Source of the DNA: VXNE01 sp965248075
GTDB taxonomy: Bacteria; Pseudomonadota; Gammaproteobacteria; Pseudomonadales; Azotimanducaceae
Reading direction: 5' to 3'
DNA: 64,000 nucleotides
Assembly (NCBI GenBank): GCA_965248075.1
Contig: CBDFIL010000001.1
Location: 744,001 to 808,000 of the forward strand
Shown here in pieces: positions 25,530-34,579 of the stretch (position 1 is the stretch's first letter; each line of letters opens with the position of its first letter). The position numbers and the translations under genes are program-made. Below the pieces are notes generated by a model. It made no database searches, had not been told where the DNA came from, and worked only from the letters and a program-made list of their open reading frames with translations.

Positions 25530-27254
25530 ATGTACATCGAAAGCGTCCCCAACCGCAACTCGCCCCCCGCCGTGCTCCTGCGCGAGTCCTTCCGCGACGC
25601 CGGCAAGGTCAGGAAACGCACCCTCGCCAACCTCTCCAAATGGCCCCCGACGCTCATCGAGGGCTTGCGCGTGCTGCTCAAGGGCGGCGCCGCGGTGTCC
25701 CGCCTCGACGACGCCTTCGACATCGTGCGTTCCAAACCCCACGGCCATGTCGCGGCCGTGCTCGGGACGCTGCGCAAGCTGCGACTGGAGCGGACCATCG
25801 CCGGGGCGGACTCGCCCGAGCGCCGGCGCGTGCTGGCGATGATCGTCGCCCGGGTCCTGGACCCCGGCTCGAAACTGGCCGCCGCCCGGGGCTTGGCCGA
25901 GGCGACCGCGCACGACTCGCTCGCCGAGACGCTGGAGCTGGAGGACTGCGACGAGGACGATCTCTACGCCGCCATGGACTGGCTGCTCGAGCGTCAGGAC
26001 GCCATCGAGCGGCGCTTGGCCAGGCGGCATCTCAAGGACGGCGCCCTGGTGCTCTACGACCTCACCTCGGTGTGGCTGGAAGGACGCCACTGCCCGCTGG
26101 GGCGGCGCGGCCACTCGCGCGACGGCAAGCGCGGCAAGCTGCAGATCGAATTCGGGCTGTTGCGCGACGCCGAGGGCCGGCCGGTGGCGGTGGAGGTGTT
26201 CGACGGCAACACCGCGGACCCGGCCACCGTGGGCGCGCAGGTCGACAAGCTCAGGTGCCGCTTCGGGTTCTCCAGGGTGGTGCTGGTGGGCGACCGCGGG
26301 ATGTTGACCGAGGCGCGCATCCGCGAGGACGTGAGGCCGGCGGGGCTGGACTGGATCAGTGCGTTGCGGGGTCCGGCGGTGCGCTCGCTGGTGGAGTCCG
26401 GCGCGGTGCAGCTGTCGCTGTTCGACGAGACCGACCTGGTGGAGATCCGCAGCGACGCCTATCCGGGCGAGCGCCTCATGGTGTGCCGCAATCCGCTGCT
26501 GGCGGAGGAGCGGACGCGCAAGCGGGAAGCGCTGCTCCGGGCCACCGAGGCGCTGCTCGATCCCATCGTGGCGGCCACGCGGCGGGACAAGCGGCGCCTG
26601 AAGGGCAAGGACAGGATCGGCCTGCGCGCGGGCAAGGTCGTCGGCAAGTACAAGATGGCCAAGCACTTCGAGTTGGACATCGAAGAGGACGCGTTCGGCT
26701 ATCGGCGAAAGCCCGCGTCCATCGCCGCGGAGGCGGTGCTGGACGGCTTGTACGTCGTGCGCACCAGCTTGGCGGAGACGCAACTCGATGCCGAGGGCGC
26801 CGTGCGCGCCTACAAGCGCCTGAGCGCGGTCGAGCGCGCCTTCCGGAGCTTGAAGACCGTGGACCTGAAGGTGCGGCCCGTGTTCCACCGAACCGCCGAC
26901 CGGGTGCGCGCGCATGTGTTCCTGTGCATGCTGGCCTATTACGTGGAATGGCACATGCGCCAGCGGCTCAAGCCGCTGCTGTTCGACGACGACGACCCGG
27001 CCGCCGCCGAGGCGGCGCGCGCGTCCATCGTGGCGCCGGCGCAGGTCTCCGAAGCCGCCAAGGAAAAGGCCCGCGGCAAACGCACCGCCGACGGTCTGCC
27101 GGTGCACAGCTTCCGCACCCTGCTCGGCGACCTGGCGACGATCACCAGGAACCGGGTCGTCCCCCAGGTGTCCGGTGCCGTGCCGTTCGAAGTCCTCACC
27201 CGGCCCACCGCGCTACAGCGCGAAGCCTTCGAACTCCTCGGCGTACGCCCATAG
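25530..27254 (+). CDS. IS1634-family (IS4-superfamily) transposase
   Basis: 574 residues, full length and uninterrupted. Residues 1-30 read MYIESVPNRNSPPAVLLRES, a typical IS1634 start. DDE landmarks: LVLYDLTSVWLEGRHCPLG (first Asp), RVVLVGDRGMLTEARI (second Asp), and AYKRLSAVERAFRSLKTVDL with the Y-x2-[L]-x-x-[V]-E-R-A-F-R-x-[L]-K signature (catalytic Glu). RVRAHVFLCMLAYYVEWHMR follows. The start at the ATG before YIESV is preferred over an ATG at 25491. This copy looks competent; its ends are not identified. Confidence 0.88.
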   Translation: MYIESVPNRNSPPAVLLRESFRDAGKVRKRTLANLSKWPPTLIEGLRVLLKGGAAVSRLDDAFDIVRSKPHGHVAAVLGTLRKLRLERTIAGADSPERRRVLAMIVARVLDPGSKLAAARGLAEATAHDSLAETLELEDCDEDDLYAAMDWLLERQDAIERRLARRHLKDGALVLYDLTSVWLEGRHCPLGRRGHSRDGKRGKLQIEFGLLRDAEGRPVAVEVFDGNTADPATVGAQVDKLRCRFGFSRVVLVGDRGMLTEARIREDVRPAGLDWISALRGPAVRSLVESGAVQLSLFDETDLVEIRSDAYPGERLMVCRNPLLAEERTRKREALLRATEALLDPIVAATRRDKRRLKGKDRIGLRAGKVVGKYKMAKHFELDIEEDAFGYRRKPASIAAEAVLDGLYVVRTSLAETQLDAEGAVRAYKRLSAVERAFRSLKTVDLKVRPVFHRTADRVRAHVFLCMLAYYVEWHMRQRLKPLLFDDDDPAAAEAARASIVAPAQVSEAAKEKARGKRTADGLPVHSFRTLLGDLATITRNRVVPQVSGAVPFEVLTRPTALQREAFELLGVRP

Positions 27255-27644
27255 GACGTACCCAGTAACGATCGCCCCATTTTTTTTATTTACCCTGAAA
27301 AACAATAGGTTAGATCGTATGACGCCTCGAAGTTCGGTCTAGCAAAGGGCGTCTGTTTGTGATTTCGCGAGGGACGACGTAGGCTCTGGCGAGGTTGCGG
27401 ACTGCCTTCGGGCAACGGAGGTGGACGTTGGTACGGCAGAGTCGTGAACGAAGGGCTTCTTGTGGGGGAACACGAGGGGAAATCCTCTGGCTAGGGGAAG
27501 GGGGCGTTGGATCCCTCTGGGAAGGGTACGAGAGTTGGTCGACTTCACTTCGACAATTGGCAATGCGAGGGGGTGTTCACGGCCGGTCAGAGGGAAGGCA
27601 GCTGCGGCGGCCAAGCAAGGGTAGGACACTAGGCTCATCGGACG
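27255..27644. other. gene-free region upstream of the nitrilase-SMC pair
   Basis: 390 bases. It begins with a T-run (27279-27286) after the transposase stop, then mixed-composition sequence containing no recognisable gene in either direction. It should contain the promoter of the following operon; no strong -35/-10 pair stands out by eye. GC content drops here relative to the left half of the window and stays lower to about 33050. Confidence 0.5.
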
Positions 27645-29417
27645 ATGGTCCAGATTACATTAGTGGATTTGTCAGCGTTTGGTATCCGCCTGCCCGAGAG
27701 CCGCGTGAGCATTGTGGCAGCCCAGCCGTATCTTGGCGACGGGATACTGACATCGCAAGAACCATACCAGGTGGTTCCGCAAGCGAAGCAGCAACAGCTT
27801 GAGGTGGTGAAGGCGACGGTTGATGTCGCTCGCGAGGAAAAAGCGAACTTCACGATCATCCCGGAATACGGCGTACCCGGACTCGAGGGAATCGCAGTTT
27901 TGGAGGAAGACTTGCGATCTGAGACGTGGCCAGCCGGAGCGCTCTTGATCGCGGGCATAGACGGCTTGACCAAGCAAGAATACAGGTCGGTCGTCGCTGC
28001 AGATCGGACCTGCGTGGACGCCGTTAACAGAGACGATGCTGTACAAGACGACGAGTGGGTGAACTGCTCCATCACGTGGGTAAAGTCGAGTGACGAGACG
28101 CTCTTTCGATGGGTTCAACCGAAGCTATGGCCAGCATTGCCAGAACAAGCAACTCAGCATCAGCGCATGTTCAGGGGCAGATCGATGTTCCTCTTTCGAG
28201 GACGTAGGCGGAATGACGAGGTGTTTACTTTTGGAACGATGATCTGTTTCGATTGGATAGCTCCTACTACCCCTACGCCGGTCCAGCGGTTTCTGGAGGA
28301 AGCGCACCGATTGGCAAGTGAATCCCAATTGCCGATCACATGGATGTTCGTCATCCAGCACAACAAGAAGCCGTCGCACGGCCAATTCCTCAAGAGGGTT
28401 GTGGATTTCTTTGAGGACCGGTCGCACCCGAACGCAACGCGCAACGACACGTGCTTGATCTTCGCGAACACCGCAGGCCGGGGCGAGCCCGGTAGCTGCG
28501 AGACGCATGGAACGAGTGGACTAGTCTTCGGACCACGCGCACCGTTTCAGCGGCAGGGAGGGCTGCCCACGCTCGCGCATGATGGTAGTAAGTTCCGGTC
28601 GCCCAACGAAGGAATCTTGGCGACCGTGGGATGCGGCGATCTTGTTCTGAGGGAGCGCGGTGAGTGCATCCACGCGTTCGAGCAAATCAATCCAAGCTGG
28701 GTTCAGCCAGGGGCGGCGGGAAGAAGTTATGCCGCAGAGAAGGTGGTTGTGCATCCGGCGCGGGGGAAGAGGCACTTACTAGCGCCGGGGCGAGGCGTTG
28801 CAGCTGCTGTGAAGTGGGTGAACGATCAACTCGACGACATAAGGGCGACAGTGCCGGACCATGATGCTGAGTTGGCGGGGGAGTTGGTGTCGACTGAGGC
28901 CGAGTTAGTGGAGGCGCTGCGGCAGTGCAAGTCAAAGGAACTCGATGAGGTAGTCCGGCTTGCGACACCCGGCTCATCGGAGAACCCGGATGAGTGGAGC
29001 GACTTCGAGGGCGCAGGGCTCAACCATGTCGTGCGTTCACTGCAAATTGCGGCGATGGGAACGACGCTAATGTCGGTGGGGGCGGACAGGGTCCACGGGG
29101 TCGTCCGCTGGAAGGGACAGTGTATCGATGTCGTGGCGGTGCGCGGACTGACGCATCGGAAGTGTGTGGACCACTTGATCGAGAGATACGGGAGGCGTCA
29201 ACGACGACATCTCCTGCTGGTGTCTAGGGACGAGGACAATACGTTGTCGGACCGGCGACAACAGAGTATTCTTGGCGGGAGGAGCGCCACCCCGGGCCCA
29301 GAAAGGCGTTACATCGATGGTCGGCGCCCGAGCTATCACGTGGGCTATCAAGACATGATCGGCATTCTAGGTTCGGCAAAGACATCCGACGACGTGGCGG
29401 CGAAGCTGTATGTCTAA
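27645..29417 (+). CDS. nitrilase-fold amidohydrolase with C-terminal extension (candidate defence gene)
   Basis: 590 residues. Residues 20-330 form a carbon-nitrogen hydrolase domain: Glu74 in FTIIPEYGVPG, Lys160 in WVQPKLWPALPEQ (matches the family's K-x2-x-P-x2-E), and nucleophile Cys201 in FGTMICFDWIAP, all in the right order and spacing. Residues 330-590 are an extension I do not recognise, with helical segments (DHDAELAGELVSTEAELVEA) and a late strand-rich part (CIDVVAVRGLTHRKCVDHLI). Twice the length of ordinary nitrilases. Its last 8 bases overlap the start of the SMC-ATPase gene, so the two products are probably made in fixed ratio. Composition is AT-richer than the window average. 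Function inferred, not known. Confidence 0.75.
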   Translation: MVQITLVDLSAFGIRLPESRVSIVAAQPYLGDGILTSQEPYQVVPQAKQQQLEVVKATVDVAREEKANFTIIPEYGVPGLEGIAVLEEDLRSETWPAGALLIAGIDGLTKQEYRSVVAADRTCVDAVNRDDAVQDDEWVNCSITWVKSSDETLFRWVQPKLWPALPEQATQHQRMFRGRSMFLFRGRRRNDEVFTFGTMICFDWIAPTTPTPVQRFLEEAHRLASESQLPITWMFVIQHNKKPSHGQFLKRVVDFFEDRSHPNATRNDTCLIFANTAGRGEPGSCETHGTSGLVFGPRAPFQRQGGLPTLAHDGSKFRSPNEGILATVGCGDLVLRERGECIHAFEQINPSWVQPGAAGRSYAAEKVVVHPARGKRHLLAPGRGVAAAVKWVNDQLDDIRATVPDHDAELAGELVSTEAELVEALRQCKSKELDEVVRLATPGSSENPDEWSDFEGAGLNHVVRSLQIAAMGTTLMSVGADRVHGVVRWKGQCIDVVAVRGLTHRKCVDHLIERYGRRQRRHLLLVSRDEDNTLSDRRQQSILGGRSATPGPERRYIDGRRPSYHVGYQDMIGILGSAKTSDDVAAKLYV

Positions 29418-32400
29418 TATTGACTACGTTGAACGAGCTTCGGAAGAGGTCCAAAGCTATCTGGGGAACGTACTCCCATCGTCAGACGTGCAGAGGCTTG
29501 CGGACGGGGAGAATGGACAGCTTCTCCTGTTGACTATGCCCCAACTCGTGGCGGGATTCGGTTTCACGAGGTTGGATCTCAGCGGGGGCTACAGCAAGTT
29601 ATACGGGGCGTTCAGGCGGGCGTACGCCGCGCACCGAATCGAGTGGGACGACCTAGATCTCGCCTTCGTGCTCTGCGTACCGGAGGACATTGCGGGGCTT
29701 CACGCATTCGGATCTAGAGTCGAGACGGACGTCTTCTTCTGCCGAAAGTACGTGATAGCCATGAACGGACAGGTGGGAGCGTCGCTTGCGCGCTTGCCGT
29801 TCCTGCCGTTGTTCACCGAGCGGGGCGTGGCCGTTAGGCCACCCTCCGCGCAGACGTTCCTTCAACAGAGTGGTGTCCCGCCGGTATTGGCCAGGTACTT
29901 GGTCAAGAAGGGCGAACGCGGTGCAAGATCTGTGTTCGACGAGTGTGTGGAAGGTAGTTTTGGTGAACTGCCAACGCCTGAGAGATCGCCAAGAGGCGGC
30001 GTGCAGTTGACTCCTATGGAGGAGCCGGACGCAATCCGGATACTGTCGATCAGCGTAGAGGGGTTCCGCGCATATCGGCAAAGGAGGGAGTTCTCTTTTG
30101 GCGAGGACCTGACGATTTTGTTCGGACCGAACGGATTCGGCAAGACCTCGGTGTTCGACGCGATCGACTTCGCGTTCACGGGGGAAATCGGTCGTCTCCA
30201 GACGAGGTCAGAGGAACGTTTTAGGCGGGTCGCATCGCACTTGGATAGCCAGAACGGGGACAGCGGCGTCACTCTGACAGTGGGAATCAACGGTGAGGCG
30301 CGTCGGTTGGTGCGGCGTGTGACGGACCGAAAACGAGCAGAGCTGGACGGGATCAGTCTAGACCGCAAGGCGACGCTAGAGGCACTAACCGGTTGGCGCG
30401 GACCAAGCGCCGATCGAATTGAGAACATGGTCTCCTTGTTTCGGGCAACGCACCTCTTTAGCCAAGAAGATCAGGAGTTGGCGCAAGAGTTCCAGTCGAG
30501 TTGCCGGTTGTCTTCGCAGGTCGTAGCCAGATTGCTGGCGTATGAGGATTACCATGCGACGGTAGCGAAAGTTTCGGAGGTTTGTGACATCGCCACAAAG
30601 GAGATTCGAGTAGCAGACCATGAGATTGAAGAGATCGCGCGCCAAGGAGAGGCCGAGCACGAAGAACTTGAGGCACTTGGACGTGTGTTGCCTGAAGAGT
30701 CCGGGAGCGACGATCTATCGAGATTGGTAGATTCGATTGGCGAGCGAATCGCTGCAGTAGGTATCGAGCTGACGTCGGTTGAACCGAAATTGGAATCCGT
30801 CAGGTCTTGGCGTGCCTCATTGGAGACTCGTTCGTCCAGTCTAGACAAGCGAAGCCAGGCGCTAAGAGCGTGCGTGAGTCTGTTGGAAGAGTTACCAAGG
30901 CAACGGCAGGCGCTAGTTCGCGCCAAGAGGCGGCTGGAGAGTGTGAGTTCCCAGGTGGCCGGGGCACGGAAGAGGACGAGTGAGTTAGGCGACCGATGTA
31001 GGGAAAAGGAGGGGCGAATCGATCAGATGCGGGCGAGACTAACGTACCTCGACGAGAGGCTGGAGACGTTGGCCTGGGTGGAACGAACCAAGGGTGCTCA
31101 CGCAACGCTCAAGGCAGAAGTGGAGTCGCTTTCTGATCAATTGGACGAAAAGACCCGTGACCTTGAGCACTTGGGCGACATGGAGAAGTCGCTGTCAAAG
31201 AGGCTGGACGATAGAGAGAGGCGGAAGACGTCGTTGGCTCTCGCGCTGGCCGAGAAAAGATCAGAGTTGAGGCGCGGACATACGATACTCGAAGGAATGG
31301 AGGGATGGCAGGCGAAAAGGAAGCGCTTGCGGACGATTAGAGAGAAGGAGGCCGGACTTAGGAACGCCGTGATGGATGGGTGGCGATCAACCGAGCGGCT
31401 GCAAGCTGTGCTGCAGGCGGAGGAGGAGAAAGAGCGCCGGTTGGCGGCGGAGATTGCGATATTCGAAGAGAAACACGGTGAATTGAATGAGCTGATCGGT
31501 ACGCTGGAAGACCACATCGAGGACGGTGTGTGTCCGACGTGCGGTCAGGACCACGGCAGTAGGCGTCAACTGCTAGAGCGAATATCGACTCATTTGGGAC
31601 AGGAGGTTGCCACGGACGAACGCGTCTCAAGGGATTCCGCGCGGGAGCGGATCGAAGAACTACGGTCGTCCATCGAGGAGGTGGAGGAAAGTGAGAATGT
31701 GGCGTCGCGCGAGCTCGCAGATTTGGGCGAGGAGCGTGACAGCTTCGTAGGAGAAGTCGAGGCATTCGAGGGCCAGATGGCGGAGTTCGCTATGCTAGTC
31801 GGCAGCGACCCGGACATGGCGCGGGACGGCGTCGCAGCGCAATGCTCTCAATTGGAAAGGCAGTGCGAGGAACGAACGGCCGAGCTGGCTGGCGAGGCCG
31901 AGGAGTCGGAGAGCGCTAGGCGGCAGTGGGAGACGACGAACAGATCCCTCCGGCGTATGCAGGATGAGATCACGGAGCTCAATGGCCGCCTTGAAGTCGC
32001 GACGCGAAGGCTAGAAAGGCTTGTGGAGGATCCGCGGAATCAAGGTGACGTGGGCGTAGTGTCGGCCGTTGAGAAGGTCCGTGAGCAAAGAAATTCGACG
32101 GAGACGGAGGTTGCGTCAACGCGGAAGTTGTTTGAAGAGGAAGGGAAATCCCTTCGAAGCGACCAGGAGGCACGAGGGGTTTGCGAAACAGAACTAGCGG
32201 CTAGCGAAGCAGAGTCGAATGCCCTTGTTGGTGAAATCGCCAAGCTGAGCGCTAGATGCCTAGAGATAGAGAGTCAGCTGACCGCAAACGACGTGGACAC
32301 TGGAGAAGATCAAGAGGTCGTTCTTGATCGCGCGCGGACGATCGGGAAGGAGGCATCTCTCATCGACGCCCTGATCGAGGATGTTGCTAATGCGGAATTG

Positions 32401-33048
32401 GTAATCGATGCCGCAACTACTCGGGCAGCGTATAGAAGGCTGCAATCTAGATTGGCGGGACATCGGTCGGCGACATTGGAGTTGATATCTAGAAGAGACG
32501 GGTACGCTCGATGGCTGGAGTACTTCCGAGAAGTCATGGCGCTGGTGACTTCTGAACAGGACAAGGCGATCTCAAGATTCACGAAAGAGTATGGCCCCAG
32601 AACGTCCATCATTCAACGAAGGCTACGATCGGTGTACGGATTCGACGATATCGAAATACGCAGTGAAGGGTCGAGTATACTGGTACGGGTGTTGCGTGGT
32701 GGCAAGGTGCTTAGGCCAACCGATTACTTCAGCCAGTCGCAGCAGCAGACCTTGCTGCTCGGACTGTTCTTGACGGCATGCGTGTCCCAGAATTGGTCGG
32801 GATTAGCTCCGGTGTTCCTGGACGATCCGGTAGCGCACTTTGATGACCTAAACGTATTTGCCTTCTTGGACCTGATGGACGGTATGCTGAACGACCGCGG
32901 CGCGGGGAAGCGTCAGCTTGTTGTATCGACTTGTGATCACAAGTTTCTCGAACTTGCACGAGAGAAGTTCGCCTACCGCGGAGAGCGCGTGAAGTACTAC
33001 TCCTTCGAGGGCATCGGAGAGGATGGGCCAGTTGTGCAGGCTAGTTGA
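29410..33048 (+). CDS. Rad50/SbcC-like SMC ATPase with zinc hook and novel N-terminal domain
   Basis: 1212 residues. Residues 1-215 are an N-terminal domain not usual in Rad50 (includes DVFFCRKYVIAMNGQVGAS and LPFLPLF). Then the ATPase head: Walker A FGPNGFGKTS at 238-247. Residues about 400-1050 are long charged coiled-coil arms broken by a zinc-hook C-P-T-C at 708-711 (DGVCPTCGQDHG). The C-terminal head has a signature-like FSQSQQQTLLLGLFL and Walker B PVFLDDPVAHFDDLN at about 1134-1148, then VVSTCDHKFLELA (H-loop). Such ATPases bind DNA ends or loops. The 8-base overlap with the nitrilase gene argues that they work together. It is flanked by an IS transposase and an HsdR remnant. Confidence 0.85.
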   Translation: MSNIDYVERASEEVQSYLGNVLPSSDVQRLADGENGQLLLLTMPQLVAGFGFTRLDLSGGYSKLYGAFRRAYAAHRIEWDDLDLAFVLCVPEDIAGLHAFGSRVETDVFFCRKYVIAMNGQVGASLARLPFLPLFTERGVAVRPPSAQTFLQQSGVPPVLARYLVKKGERGARSVFDECVEGSFGELPTPERSPRGGVQLTPMEEPDAIRILSISVEGFRAYRQRREFSFGEDLTILFGPNGFGKTSVFDAIDFAFTGEIGRLQTRSEERFRRVASHLDSQNGDSGVTLTVGINGEARRLVRRVTDRKRAELDGISLDRKATLEALTGWRGPSADRIENMVSLFRATHLFSQEDQELAQEFQSSCRLSSQVVARLLAYEDYHATVAKVSEVCDIATKEIRVADHEIEEIARQGEAEHEELEALGRVLPEESGSDDLSRLVDSIGERIAAVGIELTSVEPKLESVRSWRASLETRSSSLDKRSQALRACVSLLEELPRQRQALVRAKRRLESVSSQVAGARKRTSELGDRCREKEGRIDQMRARLTYLDERLETLAWVERTKGAHATLKAEVESLSDQLDEKTRDLEHLGDMEKSLSKRLDDRERRKTSLALALAEKRSELRRGHTILEGMEGWQAKRKRLRTIREKEAGLRNAVMDGWRSTERLQAVLQAEEEKERRLAAEIAIFEEKHGELNELIGTLEDHIEDGVCPTCGQDHGSRRQLLERISTHLGQEVATDERVSRDSARERIEELRSSIEEVEESENVASRELADLGEERDSFVGEVEAFEGQMAEFAMLVGSDPDMARDGVAAQCSQLERQCEERTAELAGEAEESESARRQWETTNRSLRRMQDEITELNGRLEVATRRLERLVEDPRNQGDVGVVSAVEKVREQRNSTETEVASTRKLFEEEGKSLRSDQEARGVCETELAASEAESNALVGEIAKLSARCLEIESQLTANDVDTGEDQEVVLDRARTIGKEASLIDALIEDVANAELVIDAATTRAAYRRLQSRLAGHRSATLELISRRDGYARWLEYFREVMALVTSEQDKAISRFTKEYGPRTSIIQRRLRSVYGFDDIEIRSEGSSILVRVLRGGKVLRPTDYFSQSQQQTLLLGLFLTACVSQNWSGLAPVFLDDPVAHFDDLNVFAFLDLMDGMLNDRGAGKRQLVVSTCDHKFLELAREKFAYRGERVKYYSFEGIGEDGPVVQAS

Positions 33049-33123
33049 CCCCAGTCGGGCCATGGGTGGCTGACAGGAAATCGGTGTCGGCAGCGTGAGC
33101 CGATCTGATGATCCGAACCTCGA

Positions 33124-33798
33124 TCACTCGGCGCTTGCCCTCTCGCGGACGCGGCGGAAGATCTCTTGCGCCAAGTGGGCATGCGCGGTTGAGCGGACCT
33201 CCGAGTCCGTCATGACCTTGGCGAGGATCTCTTCGTTACCTTCCATCCGGGAGATGAACAAGTCGTCCAACATGCGATCCAGATAGGAAGCGAAATCCGA
33301 CAGCCCATTGGCCCGCGCCGCCTCCGCAATGCCGTCGTCGTTCTCGGCCGAAGCGCGAATCCGGTCGAAGAACAACTGATCTGCGGGCGTGAAGCTTATT
33401 CCAAACCGCTCGTTGAGGCGGTCGATCAAGCTGGACAGCGCGACCTCCGCGTCCCTGACCTGCGCCGTGCCAAGGTCGGTAGGACCCTTGAGGGGATCGG
33501 CCTCGCCGTCAGAGAGGTCGATAGAACCCTCGGTCATCTGCTGAAGACAGAAGAACCGGAGCGCCACCTCGTCGTCGAGCACGAAAGCCTTGCCGTCACC
33601 CGGCGGCGGAAGCTTCGCTAGAAGGTTACGCACGAAAGCGTAGAGCTGCTCAAGATCGCTGTCTTGATATGGAATGATCTGCGAAAGGAAGGCGTAGAGG
33701 TTTCGATAGGCTTTCAGCTGGCCCCGAAACTCCTCGCGCTCTTCTTCGTCGCGATCCTTGAAGTGCTGGACGACGGTATCGAGGACCGCGTTCATCAC
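33124..33798 (-). pseudogene. HsdR C-terminal remnant (type I restriction enzyme)
   Basis: About 224 codons matching only the C-terminal helical domain of type I restriction endonuclease subunits: EEREEFRGQLKAYRNLYAFL, SQIIPYQDSDLEQLYAFVRN, LDDEVALRFFCLQQMTEGSI, DLSDGEADPLKGPTDLGTAQ, LSSLIDRLNERFGISFTPAD. The nuclease and helicase motor (roughly the first 800 residues) are missing. The break is at about 33795, exactly where IS66-type sequence begins, so insertion or deletion removed the rest. The fragment keeps an ATG and an intact stop but can have no restriction activity. It is convergent with the SMC gene. Confidence 0.82.
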
Positions 33799-34575
33799 GC
33801 GGTGATCGCTCCCCGAGTGGTGGCGCTTTGCGCGCGGATCGCCTCGCCGAGCGGCTGGAACAGGGGCACGAAGCGCGGCGCGCTGTCGGCCAGCGTGCCG
33901 GGCGCGACCGGCAGCCCCTGGTCACCCAGCCACGCGGCGACCCGCTGCAGCGGGCGCAGGCACGCGTAGTGCTCGAACAGCAAGCGTGACCACACGCTCG
34001 TGCCGTACGGCGTGTTGGGGAACAGCCGCGGCACCGCCGGCACCGAGACCTCCAACGGCGACGACGCGCAGCCGCACCTGCGCCGCCAGCGCCCGCGCCG
34101 GATCACCCGCCGGTGGGCGCGCACCTCGATCTCGAGAAGCGACGACTGGTCGGCGCCGTTCGCTGCGTAGGCCTTCCCGCACGCCGCGCAGACGCGCGCT
34201 GCGGGCGCCGGGGCGTGCACCTCCAGGCGCTCCTCGATGCCCGGACGCGGCGTGCGTCCGTGGCCGGGCGCGCCGGACCGCTGGCCGCGACGGCGTCCGC
34301 TGCGCGGCGTCTCCTGCTTCTCGCTCCGGCGCCCGTACAGCGTCCCGGACAGCACCGCCGCGGTCGCGCGCAGCTTCGACAGCTCCGCTTCCAGCGTCCC
34401 GACCCGGTCCTGCGACGCCTTCGCGGTCCGCCGCAGCCCGGCGTTCTCCTTCGTCAACGCGTTCAGCGCGGCCTTCTGGCGTCGCGACCGGCGCAGAGCC
34501 TTGCGCAACTCGGCGTGTGCCTGGACCTGTGCCGCTACCACCGTACTCAGCCGGGCGACCTCCCTGCGCAGCGAT
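33799..34575 (-). pseudogene. IS66-family transposase (TnpC) N-terminal fragment
   Basis: Coiled N-terminal helix (LTKENAGLRRTAKASQDRVG), then LYGRRSEKQETPRSGRRRGQ, the IS66 zinc-finger VCAACGKAYAANGADQSSLL, and NTPYGTSVWSRLLFEHYACL with RPLQRVAAWLGDQGLPVAPG. The DDE catalytic core that should follow is absent; the reading ends at the HsdR junction. No second IS66 ORF or element end is present on this side. A separate IS66 orfA remnant is at 52106. Confidence 0.78.
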
Positions 34576-34579
34576 ATCT

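Noticed and set aside
25262..27280. ATTGCCCCAT / ATCGCCCCAT as target duplication of the IS1634-like element
   Set aside because: Only a 9-of-10 match, and no terminal inverted repeats lie inside it.
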